Below are positions 23,438 to 32,023 of a stretch of DNA of 35,179 nt, in pieces. The DNA is taken from positions 1 through 35,179 of the forward strand of contig JAFWIM010000229.1 in NCBI GenBank assembly GCA_017514845.1, given 5' to 3'. The position numbers and the translations under genes were made by a program. This DNA comes from Lachnospiraceae bacterium (GTDB lineage: Bacteria > Bacillota > Clostridia > Lachnospirales > Lachnospiraceae). The notes beneath the pieces are model-generated. The model was given only the letters and a program-made list of their open reading frames with translations. It did not search any database and had not been told where the DNA came from. Numbering within the stretch: position 1 is the stretch's first letter; each line of letters opens with the position of its first letter.

Positions 23438-24564
23438 TCGCGGTCCGCAATAGCTTTTTCTGCAGCCCGCGCGGTAAATTCTCCGGCTGTAAGCAGCCGG
23501 CCAACTGCTGCCGCGTTCTCACGCAGCTTCGCGTAAGTCTCCTCATCCATGCCCGCTATGATTTCTCTGATCTCACTGAGAGATCCGACTGTGACGCCGC
23601 ATTCATGGGCAAGAATGAACGGGGCGAGCGCCGCTTCCTTCCAGATAATGACCGGAATGCCGGCTGCCAGATAAAGTGATGTCTTGTGAGGATCGTTGAT
23701 CCGAAGGTATTCCCCGTACACACCCTCGCAAGTCCGTGAGGAGGGTCCGTCCCAGACGAGACCGAAACCGCCCTCCAGTTTTTCTATGATCTCTTCGGCC
23801 GGATAAGAGCCGTAGTAGACCACGCCCTTTTCCAGGTCAAGCTCGGCGGCTTTCTCGGCGCTGACGGCATTTCCCGCGAAATTGACACCGTAAAGGTTCC
23901 ATCTGACGTCCTCCGGCAGCCGGTACACATAGCCGGCCTTCACCGGAGTGAGGTTTCCAGCGATGATCACACCCGCGCTTTTATCCCGCCGGCCTCTACA
24001 TGCCTCTCCCCCCAGATAATCAAAAATTTCAAGATTGATCAGCTTTTCGGCGGGAATATTCATTGCCTTCGCGACCATCTTTCCCATACGGTCATTATGG
24101 ACGATCAGCCTGTCAAAATACCGAAGACACAAGATTTCCTCAAAGTACTTGCGCAGACGGTTCTTCAGCGACTTATTCCTGCGCTTTAAACCGCGGATGG
24201 CCTCGACATCGTGGAGAACAGCGATCAGATACACTCCTCTCTTTTTGAGAGACTTAAGAACCCGGTAAAGAAACAGCGAATGGTTCACTGCCGGGAACTG
24301 CACAAGAAGCACATCGCCGCGCGTGAGACTTTTTGTCTTCTTCTCCCACTCGCGTTTCGCCTTTAGATGCTCACCGATCTGGACAAATGCGGGATGGTCC
24401 ATCCATCTTCCCGTGTCGAAATTGATGCTCAGTTCGCGAAATGTCATATCTGACCCGCCCCGGGTCAGGATGCGGGTGATGTCGTCCCTCGCCTTTTCGC
24501 TCGCAAGTCTTTTTTCGTTTTCTGTGAAAGCTGTCTCACAGGCTATATAATAAGTGCCTGGCAA
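23434..24564 (-). CDS. GT-B glycosyltransferase (galactofuranosyl/Gtf3-like)
   Basis: This 376-residue cytoplasmic glycosyltransferase has no membrane span. It has an N-terminal LLVQFPAVNHSLFLYR and AVLHDVEAIRG, and a C-terminal donor domain with GLVWDGPSS, GEYLRINDPHKTSLYLAAG and IPVIIW. These match the family of bacterial galactofuranosyltransferases and Gtf3-like enzymes that build capsule or glycan repeat units. The start is TTG (24564-24562): GGAGG lies 9 nt upstream and an in-frame stop prevents a longer frame. The 135-bp tandem repeat lies directly upstream, between this gene and the GT4 gene. Donor and acceptor sugars are unknown. Confidence 0.82.
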   Translation of the reverse strand: MPGTYYIACETAFTENEKRLASEKARDDITRILTRGGSDMTFRELSINFDTGRWMDHPAFVQIGEHLKAKREWEKKTKSLTRGDVLLVQFPAVNHSLFLYRVLKSLKKRGVYLIAVLHDVEAIRGLKRRNKSLKNRLRKYFEEILCLRYFDRLIVHNDRMGKMVAKAMNIPAEKLINLEIFDYLGGEACRGRRDKSAGVIIAGNLTPVKAGYVYRLPEDVRWNLYGVNFAGNAVSAEKAAELDLEKGVVYYGSYPAEEIIEKLEGGFGLVWDGPSSRTCEGVYGEYLRINDPHKTSLYLAAGIPVIIWKEAALAPFILAHECGVTVGSLSEIREIIAGMDEETYAKLRENAAAVGRLLTAGEFTARAAEKAIADRE

Positions 24565-24585
24565 ATCAAAGCACCTCCGTCCGAT

Positions 24586-24720
24586 TTGTATCTCACCGGT
24601 TTATATCTCACCGATCTGTATCTCACCGATCTGTGTCTTACCGATCTGGATCTTACCGATCATTGTCTTGCCGATCTGTGTCTTACCGGTCTGTATCTTA
24701 CCGATCTGTATCAAGCCGAC
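24586..24720. repeat. Nine tandem 15-bp repeats between two glycosyltransferase genes
   Basis: Nine consecutive 15-bp units (plus-strand consensus CTGTATCTTACCGAT) fill 24586-24720 without indels. Units vary mostly in positions 1-5 and 9-10. On the transcribed strand each reads ATCGGTAAGATACAG. Because 15 is a multiple of 3 the array stays open: in minus-strand frame with the preceding gene it would give IGKIQ-type pentads after two stop codons, and on the plus strand it reads TDLYL-type pentads that mimic pentapeptide repeats. No ribosome site supports either. It separates the GT4 stop (24736) from the next ribosome-binding site by about 140 nt in an otherwise tightly packed cluster. Confidence 0.9.
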
Positions 24721-24735
24721 ATGCAAGGGCGCTCA

Positions 24736-25845
24736 TCATATCACACTCAGATATACTTCAAGTATTTTTTCTGTCATATATCCGGATGTAAAGTGCAGCA
24801 TTGCGTGCTTGTAGGCCCGGTCCGTCATGTCGGAATAGATGGGACCGTCGCTTCCCGCAAGCTCATCGAGGATCCCGCTCCACGCTTTCACATCCATGGC
24901 CTCATAACCCAGACAGAGATCTTTCATCTCCTCATAGCCTCCGGTCTTTGACCTCGCGACCGGTACCCGCATGAAGAATCCCTCGAGAGCAGTCATGAGA
25001 AAGCTCTCCTCGGTGCTCGGAGCCAGCAAAAGATCGGACATGCCCAGGATTTCCCTCGTGGCTGTCCAGCCGGTAAAGCGGAAATGGGAAAGTACTCCCA
25101 GCTTTCTGAGCTCCCCGACCAGAGTATTATAGAACGACACTTCACGGCTGCCGGAGCACAGAATGACGAGCCTTTTCCTCTTTTCCGGTGAAAGCGCAGC
25201 CAGGGCTTTTCCGATGACAACATGGTTCTTCCTCGGATCAAAACGCCCGTGTATACACGCGACGCGGCTGCCCGGGGCAATGAAAAACCTCTGCTGAAGT
25301 ACAGCCTTTTCCTCTTCGGTGAGGGAGAGAAGCGCTGACGGATCGACCCCGTTAGGTACGACGCGGATTTTTTCCTCCGGAATATGCAGCCCTTCCATCA
25401 TGAACTTTTTGGACGCGCCGGACACAGCGATATTCATGGCAGCGTTGCCGGCCAGCGCGCGGTGGAAAACATCTGTCTTCAGGGAGAGCGAGTGGCAGGT
25501 GAATACACACGGCACCCGGACGCCCGCGCATTTGACATAAAACGCGCTGTCTCTCCCGTGGCAGTGGATGATATCAAATCTGTGTTCCTTCACTATTTTC
25601 CTGATGACGGCAATGCAGCGCATCTGGGCAGCAGGATTATGGTCGCTGATCGGCGCGACAAATATCCGGCCTTTGAGCAGTTCAGCGCACATTCCGCCAT
25701 GTTCTGCCGAAGTAAGCAGATAGACACAGTGCCCCATCATAGTGAGCTCCCTGGCAAGCGTGTACACATGCACAGCTTCGCCTCCTGCCCTCACTTTTGT
25801 GGACGCGAGCAGAATATTCAGTTTCTTCTCTGAAGATGCTCCCAT
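24736..25845 (-). CDS. GT4-family glycosyltransferase
   Basis: This 369-residue GT-B enzyme is the first gene of the 16 kb cluster. The N-terminal domain has ILLASTKVRAGGEAVHVYTL and FDIIHCHGRDS; the C-terminal has IRVVPNGVDPS, a basic HGRFDPRKNH and STEESFLMTALEGF, the retaining GT4 E-x7-E region with a first Glu at EESF. It would transfer a sugar from a nucleotide donor during assembly of the surface polymer. The ribosome site is weak (AGGGCAGG about 11 nt upstream). Two TGA stops in a row end it. Confidence 0.9.
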   Translation of the reverse strand: MGASSEKKLNILLASTKVRAGGEAVHVYTLARELTMMGHCVYLLTSAEHGGMCAELLKGRIFVAPISDHNPAAQMRCIAVIRKIVKEHRFDIIHCHGRDSAFYVKCAGVRVPCVFTCHSLSLKTDVFHRALAGNAAMNIAVSGASKKFMMEGLHIPEEKIRVVPNGVDPSALLSLTEEEKAVLQQRFFIAPGSRVACIHGRFDPRKNHVVIGKALAALSPEKRKRLVILCSGSREVSFYNTLVGELRKLGVLSHFRFTGWTATREILGMSDLLLAPSTEESFLMTALEGFFMRVPVARSKTGGYEEMKDLCLGYEAMDVKAWSGILDELAGSDGPIYSDMTDRAYKHAMLHFTSGYMTEKILEVYLSVI

Positions 25846-25886
25846 AATTGTTCTGCCTGCCCTAAAAATAGTCGATAATTATTATG

Positions 25887-25915
25887 ATTATACTAGCATT
25901 GGGCTAAATAAGGAA
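25887..25915 (-). promoter_or_regulatory. Likely promoter of the 16 kb cluster
   Basis: A perfect TATAAT (25892-25887) on the minus strand lies about 40 nt before the GT4 start, in an AT-rich stretch following a terminator. At 17 bp the -35 is only TTCCTT, so the promoter may need an activator. No better promoter was seen further downstream before 9655. Confidence 0.45.
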
Positions 25916-25958
25916 GAGCAAATTTCCGCTGCGCTTCCTTCATGCCGGCTCTGTACGG

Positions 25959-25997
25959 CAAAAGATGGCAGCATTCTCGCGAATGTCTGCCATCTTT
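25959..25997 (-). terminator. Terminator of the LCP gene
   Basis: On the minus strand AAAGATGGCAG-A-CATTC pairs with GAATGCTGCCATCTTT: a 16-bp stem with one bulged base and a 4-nt loop, followed by TTTTGCC. It starts 17 nt after the stop codon of the LCP-family gene and isolates it from the cluster. Confidence 0.88.
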
Positions 25998-26014
25998 AAA
26001 TAAATCATATAATA

Positions 26015-28759
26015 TTATGCAGCGCCTACCCAGTCCCAGGGATCTTCAATCTCAATAGTCGGTGCGGTTGTTGTTCCCGTGGACTCAGCCGTCTGTCCGG
26101 ACTCAACTGTCTCGCCGGACTCAGCTGTTCCAACGGAAGCCGCAGCGGAATCTGTCGCGCTCTCCAAAGCACCTGACTCCGTGCCGGATGAGGTATCGAC
26201 TGCCGCCACAGCACCGGAATCCGTTACTGTCGGCAGGAAGCTTGTCGCATTTACCTTATCGGTGTAAGCGGAACTTCCGTCACCGTAGAGAATATCCTCG
26301 ATGATCGGGAGTGTTGTCGCAAAATCCGGTACCAGAATCTCATGATCGATCGTGAACAGACCGTCAAACGGAATTCTCGCGCTCTGAAGCTTATAGTCTG
26401 TAAGGCTGATGATCGTCGGAACAGAGCCGAATATTCTGGACTCCGGAATATTGTGTGTGACGTACGGAAGGATTTTCCGTATGATCGACGCTTTCTCCTT
26501 TGTGCTTGCGCTGCCGATCTTGCCGATGATCTGGGCAAGAATGACTCTCTGGCGCTCTGTCCTTCCGAAATCGGAATTTCCGACGCTTCGTATCCTTGCA
26601 TAGCCCACGGCCTGATAGCCGCTCATGTGGACATCGCCGCTCGTGAGCAGGAAGTGCTGCTGCGGGTCTTCGCCGTTGAGCCGTGCCATCTCGCTGATAT
26701 AGCCGTTGGCAGCCTGCATCTCGGCATCGGAGATCCGAAGATCGACGCCTCCGAGGAGGTCGATGATCTGTATCATTCCGTTAAAGTCGACCCACGCATA
26801 ATTGTCGATCGGGATCTTATAATTGTTCTCAATCGTGGTCACGAGAAGCGGGCACCCTCCATACGCGCAGGCAGCGTTGAGCTTTTTAATTCCGTGGCCG
26901 GGGATCTCAGCATAGAGATCGCGCATGAAAGACATCATTGTGATCGTCTTCTTTGTCCGGTTGAACGAGAGCAGGATATTGCAGTCGGCATTGCCGTACC
27001 AGCTGGAATCCCTGCGGTCAACTCCTACGAGAAGAAGATTGTAGACATCTTTTCCACCGACCATGTCGACATCGGCTGCCTCGATCTGCGCCGTGACTGT
27101 CTCTGTCAGCGCGCTCTCGTCCTCGGCTGTGAGCCCTGTATCTTCGACTGTAGCGGCCAGCGCGAGGTTATCAGTGTTCTCAGCGATCTGCGTGTCGGCA
27201 ATAAAGTTAGCCCTGTTGTAATATGTGTGCATGACCACGAATCCGGCGATGAAGAGCACTGCGAGGATCGCGGCTATCGTGCCGAAGATCATAAAACCGA
27301 CATGCTTTCTGGGCTTATCACCGCCCAGGTCATCGTCTTCATCTTCGTCATCTATATCCTCATCGTCCTCGTCATAGTCCAAAGACTCGGCGCGGTTGTG
27401 ATCTCTGACGAAGCCGGCAGAGTTGTCCTCCGTGTGGCTGACAGCCGATGAGGCTGTGTCGGATACATCCCTGAAGCTGGGCGTGTATGCCTCCTTCTTG
27501 GAAGGTCTTACTTTCTCCGGCTCCTCCGGGACTGTCGTCACCTCCCTGGCCACGGCATCCGCCACGGGCTCCGGGTAGACCTCCGCTTTCCTGCTCTCCG
27601 CTTCAGCCCTGGCTGACATCGCGCTCTTTTTCTGAGCTTCCTTGATATCCTCCTCGAGCTTGTCGGAAACATCCTGCCCGATCTCGGATATCTCCTCGGT
27701 GCCTCCTCTGGCGATCGCTGCCGCCTCGGCGACATTTCGGGCTACGAATTCAAGATCTTCTTTCCTTCGGTTGGAGACGACCCTGTCCTCTCCCTCCTCA
27801 TCGAGCGTCCTCTTGACATCCTCGACGGATGTGGCCTCACATGCCTCCTGCACTGCATCGATGCGCTTCATGCGGTCCTCGTTGTTGTGCTGAAGAATCC
27901 GAAGGAGCATAAGCTGATAGGTCTCATCGTACCAGGCTTCCAGCTCCTCTTTCGACATCGCTGCCACATGATCTACTTTATCATCTCCATCCATATTGTT
28001 ATTGCGAATGTTGAAGTTGTAGAGCATGAACTCGATGTTGCTGAAGAGCCTCACATTACCCGGACTCCTGTTGTCCGTATAACTCTCGATCGTATCCCCC
28101 ATCGCGTTCAGAATGCTCTTCTTCCGCTCAAGGTTCCCGGATACCGAGTAACTGTTGTACTCGATGATCGCGTCGATTGCGGGATCCTGCGATGTCTCGG
28201 CGACAGCGTCCATTGCGACGTCCTTGGTCACCAGATAGATGACTTCCTTATCGGAAATGTACTTGACATCGTATTTCAGCCTTGCCAGCAGTTCTCTGAT
28301 CCTTGACAAAAGGACCGTATAATTCCTGAGGTCAAAATCATATCCGCGGGTCTCATCCGCATTAAAGTTTCTTCGGCACAGCTCAGCAATATTCAGTGTG
28401 TACTGCAGATATGTCAGGATCTCGTTCTTTGTCGGATCCGGTTTTGCCAGAATACCGTCAATATTAAGACCCTGCCTCATTGCGTCTGTGTCCGAGCAGC
28501 CTTCCTTCCCCTTCCAGGAATAAAAATACTTCTTGTCTACAAAATTCTCTATTGAATATTCCTTGAAGCCGTAGGACAGGATATGGCTCTGGAAAATCAT
28601 TTCGATCTGTATCATCGCGTCATGATAGTCGAAATATTCGTCTTTTTTTCTGCCGGTGTGCTTACCGCCAGCCCTTCCGGGCTGTTTTGTGCCGGCTGTC
28701 GGATCCGGACTTGTCATATCCGGACTGACATTGTCGTTGATCTGTGGATCATTAGCCAT
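26015..28759 (-). CDS. LytR-CpsA-Psr (LCP) family protein with a large novel cytoplasmic N-terminus
   Basis: LCP enzymes transfer undecaprenyl-linked polymers (teichoic acid, capsule) to peptidoglycan outside the membrane. The LCP domain spans roughly 571-760: LLLVGVDRRDSSW (575-587), SFMRDLYAEIPG (610-621), and RIRSVGNSDFGRTERQR (722-738). A single span (about 487-509) precedes it. Unusually, residues 1-486 are cytoplasmic: a folded-looking region (about 40-300), a charged helical stretch, then an acidic run rich in Asp/Glu (about 461-478). The C-terminus (about 845-900) is Ser/Thr/Ala/Gly/Glu-rich. At 914 residues it is two to three times the usual LCP length. It is monocistronic and adjacent to the glycopolymer cluster, so it is a good candidate to attach that polymer. 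Confidence 0.88.
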   Translation of the reverse strand: MANDPQINDNVSPDMTSPDPTAGTKQPGRAGGKHTGRKKDEYFDYHDAMIQIEMIFQSHILSYGFKEYSIENFVDKKYFYSWKGKEGCSDTDAMRQGLNIDGILAKPDPTKNEILTYLQYTLNIAELCRRNFNADETRGYDFDLRNYTVLLSRIRELLARLKYDVKYISDKEVIYLVTKDVAMDAVAETSQDPAIDAIIEYNSYSVSGNLERKKSILNAMGDTIESYTDNRSPGNVRLFSNIEFMLYNFNIRNNNMDGDDKVDHVAAMSKEELEAWYDETYQLMLLRILQHNNEDRMKRIDAVQEACEATSVEDVKRTLDEEGEDRVVSNRRKEDLEFVARNVAEAAAIARGGTEEISEIGQDVSDKLEEDIKEAQKKSAMSARAEAESRKAEVYPEPVADAVAREVTTVPEEPEKVRPSKKEAYTPSFRDVSDTASSAVSHTEDNSAGFVRDHNRAESLDYDEDDEDIDDEDEDDDLGGDKPRKHVGFMIFGTIAAILAVLFIAGFVVMHTYYNRANFIADTQIAENTDNLALAATVEDTGLTAEDESALTETVTAQIEAADVDMVGGKDVYNLLLVGVDRRDSSWYGNADCNILLSFNRTKKTITMMSFMRDLYAEIPGHGIKKLNAACAYGGCPLLVTTIENNYKIPIDNYAWVDFNGMIQIIDLLGGVDLRISDAEMQAANGYISEMARLNGEDPQQHFLLTSGDVHMSGYQAVGYARIRSVGNSDFGRTERQRVILAQIIGKIGSASTKEKASIIRKILPYVTHNIPESRIFGSVPTIISLTDYKLQSARIPFDGLFTIDHEILVPDFATTLPIIEDILYGDGSSAYTDKVNATSFLPTVTDSGAVAAVDTSSGTESGALESATDSAAASVGTAESGETVESGQTAESTGTTTAPTIEIEDPWDWVGAA

Positions 28760-28824
28760 TCAAACGCCCTCTACATTCTCCAGGCAGCATTTGCCCCATA
28801 CAATAGTATTACATAATCTTTGTT

Positions 28825-28852
28825 ATGATAGCACACTTTTTTATCGTTGCAA
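28825..28852 (-). promoter_or_regulatory. Promoter of the LCP gene
   Basis: Minus strand: TTGCAA (28852-28847), a 16-bp spacer, then an extended -10 TGCTATCAT with TATCAT at 28830-28825. An alternative -35, TTGACT, lies just upstream (28858-28853). The gene starts at 28759. Confidence 0.55.
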
Positions 28853-28907
28853 AGTCAAAGCCACTCAAAATATACAACTGTTTTTCACATTTTGAGGCTT
28901 TCCGCAT

Positions 28908-28938
28908 GAAAAAAAGGCCGCCGCAGCGCGGCAGCCTT
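28908..28938 (-). terminator. Terminator after aspS
   Basis: Minus strand AAGGCTGCCGC and GCGGCGGCCTT pair over 11 bp (one G-T pair) with a 3-nt loop, followed by an unbroken T tract. It ends the MBL/HD-hisS-aspS transcription group. Confidence 0.9.
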
Positions 28939-28953
28939 ATAAGACCGGTATTC

Positions 28954-30789
28954 TTATTCAGTTTTTTCAGGAAGGACTACCTCAATGGAGAGCTCCCTGA
29001 GCTGCTTCTCATCGACATTGCCCGGAGCCTTGATCATGAGATCGGACGCATCCTTGACCTTCGGGAACGCGATGACGTCGCGGATCGAGTCGGAACCGGT
29101 GAAGATCATTGCCATGCGGTCGAGACCGTAGGCAAGTCCCGCATGAGGCGGAACACCGTACTTGAATGCCGTGAGAAGGAAGCCGAACTGCTCCTCCGCC
29201 CTCTCCTTCGTGAAGCCGAGGACTTCGAACATCTTCTCCTGCACCTCATCGATATGAATTCGAACGCTGCCGCCTCCGAGTTCCGTGCCGTTTAAGACGA
29301 TATCGTACGCTTCCGCGCGGACAGAGCCCGGATCCTCGTCCACATGCTCCCAGTCAGAAAGGACCGGCATCGTGAACGGATGATGCATGGCCATATAGCG
29401 TCCCTCTTCATCCGACCACTCAAGAAGCGGGAACTCGGTGATCCATACAAATCTAAGCTCGCGCTCGTCGTAGAGCCCCAGCTGCTTTCCGAGTTCGAGA
29501 CGCAGAGCGCCGAGCGCGGCGCAGACGACCTTGTACTTGTCGGCTGCGAACAGAAGCAGGTCACCGTTCTCGCCGTCCATAGCGGCGATCAGATTCTTCA
29601 TCTCGTCCTCCGTCATGAACTTGCTGAAGGAAGACTTGACTTCGCCGTTGTCCTTGATCGCGATATAGGCCATGCCCTTAGCACCGTAAGTCTTCGCGAC
29701 CTCGGTCAGCTTGTCGATCTTCTTTCTTGCCATTCCGCCCTGACCCTTTACATTAAGGCCGCGGACAAAGCCGCCGGAGGCAAGTGCCCCGGTGAACACA
29801 GCGAAGCCGCAGTCCTTAACGACATCGCTGACATCAACAATCGGCATTCCAAAGCGAAGGTCCGGCTTGTCGGATCCGTAGAGGTCCATTGCCTGCTTCC
29901 AGGGCATTTTCTCAATGCCTTCGGCAGCGACCTTATTTGCAGCCTTCTCCGCTGCGACAGCGAGGGACTCATCCATTCCGAGGTCACGGTAAATTTTCGG
30001 CAGACGGGCAAGAATAAAGGCGATCAGGCGGGTGTTGACATCCATGACGTCTTCCTGTTGTACGAAGGAGAGCTCCATGTCGATCTGTGTAAATTCCGGC
30101 TGACGATCAGCGCGGAGATCCTCGTCGCGGAAGCATCTTGCTATCTGATAGTAGCGGTCATAGCCGGAGCACATGAGCAGCTGCTTGAATATCTGCGGGC
30201 TCTGCGGCAGGGCATAGAAGCATCCCGGATGCACACGGCTGGGAACGAGATAGTCGCGGGCTCCTTCCGGTGTGCTGCCGATAAGATCCGGCGTCTCGAT
30301 GTCGAGGAAGCCCTCTCCGTTCATAAATTCATGGACAAGCGCCACAAGGCGGCTCCTGAACATAATCTTCTTCTGAAGCTCCGGACGGCGGAGATCAAGA
30401 TAGCGATAGCGGAGACGAAGATCTTCTCTCGTGTCAATACCGTCAAGAACATGGAACGGCGGTGTCTCCGATTCGCTCAGAATACGCAGAGACTCGCCAG
30501 CGACTTCCATCGTTCCTGTCTTAAGATTCACATTTGCAGCGCCTTCCCTCTTTCTCACAGTACCTGTGATCGCGATACAGTACTCGCTGTGCAGAGAAGC
30601 TGCCTTCTCATTTCCCTCAAAGATGACCTGCATGATGCCGGTGCGGTCTCTCAGGTCGACAAAGACGATTCCGCCCTTGTTGCGGCTCTTTGCGACCCAT
30701 CCCATGAGTGTCACCTGTTTTCCGATCATATCCTCTGTGACCTCGCCGCATCTTGCAGTGCGTACGAGACCCTTCATTGATTCAGCCAT
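28954..30789 (-). CDS. aspS: Aspartyl-tRNA synthetase
   Basis: This class II synthetase charges tRNA-Asp in the cytoplasm. At 611 residues it is of bacterial type, with an N-terminal OB-fold anticodon domain (GWVAKSRNKGGIVFVDLRDR), motif 2 FRDEDLRADRQPEFTQ, the inserted GAD domain between, and motif 3 GLAYGLDRMAM near the C-terminus. ATG 30789 is chosen because GGAGG lies 5 nt upstream, giving the usual MAESMKGL start; an in-frame ATG 12 nt further up overlaps the ribosome site. It lies 12 nt after hisS, in the common hisS-aspS operon order. No T-box leader is visible. Whether it is discriminating or non-discriminating for tRNA-Asn cannot be told. Confidence 0.97.
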   Translation of the reverse strand: MAESMKGLVRTARCGEVTEDMIGKQVTLMGWVAKSRNKGGIVFVDLRDRTGIMQVIFEGNEKAASLHSEYCIAITGTVRKREGAANVNLKTGTMEVAGESLRILSESETPPFHVLDGIDTREDLRLRYRYLDLRRPELQKKIMFRSRLVALVHEFMNGEGFLDIETPDLIGSTPEGARDYLVPSRVHPGCFYALPQSPQIFKQLLMCSGYDRYYQIARCFRDEDLRADRQPEFTQIDMELSFVQQEDVMDVNTRLIAFILARLPKIYRDLGMDESLAVAAEKAANKVAAEGIEKMPWKQAMDLYGSDKPDLRFGMPIVDVSDVVKDCGFAVFTGALASGGFVRGLNVKGQGGMARKKIDKLTEVAKTYGAKGMAYIAIKDNGEVKSSFSKFMTEDEMKNLIAAMDGENGDLLLFAADKYKVVCAALGALRLELGKQLGLYDERELRFVWITEFPLLEWSDEEGRYMAMHHPFTMPVLSDWEHVDEDPGSVRAEAYDIVLNGTELGGGSVRIHIDEVQEKMFEVLGFTKERAEEQFGFLLTAFKYGVPPHAGLAYGLDRMAMIFTGSDSIRDVIAFPKVKDASDLMIKAPGNVDEKQLRELSIEVVLPEKTE

Positions 30790-30801
30790 TATATCCTCCA
30801 A

Positions 30802-32007
30802 TTATTCAGCAAAAAACTCTCTGATGTCTGTGTAACCTTCCTGCGCAAGCTGTTCTTTCTGGAATTTCTTATTCTTCTTCATAATAGAGATCCAGACAGC
30901 TTTTCCGGCATCCCTCTCCTTCTGAGCTTCCGCAAATACATCAGCGAGCCTCTCGGAAGGCATCTTCTTTTCGATAAGGAACGCAACTTTTTCTTTTGCG
31001 TCCGGAACTTCAAATCCGCGCTCGAGGAGCAGCATAATAATGCGCTCGAAGCCGATGGAAAATCCTACCGCCGGTGTGTCATGGCCGGTGAACTTGCCGA
31101 TCATCTCATCGTATCGCCCGCCACCGCCGACGGAGCCGCCGAATTCATCCATAGCGATCTCAAAAATCGGGCCTGTGTAATAGCTCATTCCGCGGACCAG
31201 GGTCGGATCGAACATGACTCTGAAATCAGCCGTTTTGACCTTGTCGACTACGGAGATGATTTCCGGAAGCGGTGAGCCTTCCATGAGGACTGCCGGGTCG
31301 ACGTTCTCGTCGAACTGGGCAAGGTATGTTGTCACCTTCTCCTCGGGATAACTCTCGAGCAGCTCTTCTCTCACGCCTTCAAGTCCGATTTTATCCATCT
31401 TATCGAGGATGATAAAAACCTTGCCGTAATCCGCCGGCTCAAAGCCTGCCTTTGAGGCCATGGCCTTCAGTATCTTTCTGTCATTAATGCGGATCGTAAA
31501 ATTGTGGAAATCGAGTTTTCCAAGGACTGTCGTCGTCGCGAGAATGAGTTCTATCTCAGCCAGATAGGACGGATCGCCGAGGATATCGATGTCGCACTGT
31601 GTGAACTGGCGGAAGCGTCCTCTCTGCGGACGGTCTGCACGCCATACACTGCCGATCTGCAGGGCTTTGAACGGAGCCGGCAGCTCATTCATGTGATTTG
31701 CGTAATATCTTGAAAGCGGAAGGGTCAGGTCGTAGCGCAGACCGCTGTCCGTCACGTTTTCCTCTGTTGTAGCTTTGGAGAGGTCAAGTTTCTCACCGCG
31801 CTTCAGGATCTTGAAGATCAGCTTTTCATTCTCTCCTCCCTGCTTGGAGAGCAGGTTCCCGATGTGCTCGACCGCCGGTGTCTCGATCGATGAAAAACCG
31901 AATTCCGCGTAGGTCTTGCGGATCAGCTCCGTCACATACATGCGGACCGCCATCTCGGACGGAAGAATATCCTTCATGCCGTTGACCGGCTTTTTCTTAA
32001 GTGCCAT
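30802..32007 (-). CDS. hisS: Histidyl-tRNA synthetase, short C-terminal domain
   Basis: This class II synthetase charges tRNA-His. It has motif 2 GSVWRADRPQRGRFRQFTQ, the HisA motif LVRGMSYYTG (Ser where many bacteria have Asp) and SVGGGGRYDEMIG, then motif 3 GFSIGFERI. ATG 32007 has GAGG 8 nt upstream and gives MALKKKPVNGMKDILP; the long in-frame extension upstream is the HD gene in another frame. At 401 residues the protein lacks most of the usual second half of the anticodon-binding domain: after VAFLIEKK it has only about 60 residues, ending DIREFF. The typical GxxE...vKdm segment is missing. Confidence 0.95.
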   Translation of the reverse strand: MALKKKPVNGMKDILPSEMAVRMYVTELIRKTYAEFGFSSIETPAVEHIGNLLSKQGGENEKLIFKILKRGEKLDLSKATTEENVTDSGLRYDLTLPLSRYYANHMNELPAPFKALQIGSVWRADRPQRGRFRQFTQCDIDILGDPSYLAEIELILATTTVLGKLDFHNFTIRINDRKILKAMASKAGFEPADYGKVFIILDKMDKIGLEGVREELLESYPEEKVTTYLAQFDENVDPAVLMEGSPLPEIISVVDKVKTADFRVMFDPTLVRGMSYYTGPIFEIAMDEFGGSVGGGGRYDEMIGKFTGHDTPAVGFSIGFERIIMLLLERGFEVPDAKEKVAFLIEKKMPSERLADVFAEAQKERDAGKAVWISIMKKNKKFQKEQLAQEGYTDIREFFAE

Positions 32008-32023
32008 AATTGTTCCTCTTTCT

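Noticed and set aside
24586-24720. CRISPR array
   Set aside because: The 15-bp units are contiguous with no spacers, and there are no cas genes.
24586-24951. Plus-strand 121-codon frame resembling a pentapeptide-repeat protein
   Set aside because: The pentads come from the 15-bp tandem array; the second half is antisense to the GT4 gene, the start is TTG, and no plus-strand ribosome site or promoter precedes it.
29344-30780. 478-codon plus-strand frame opposite aspS
   Set aside because: Shadow of aspS; no domain and no start signals.
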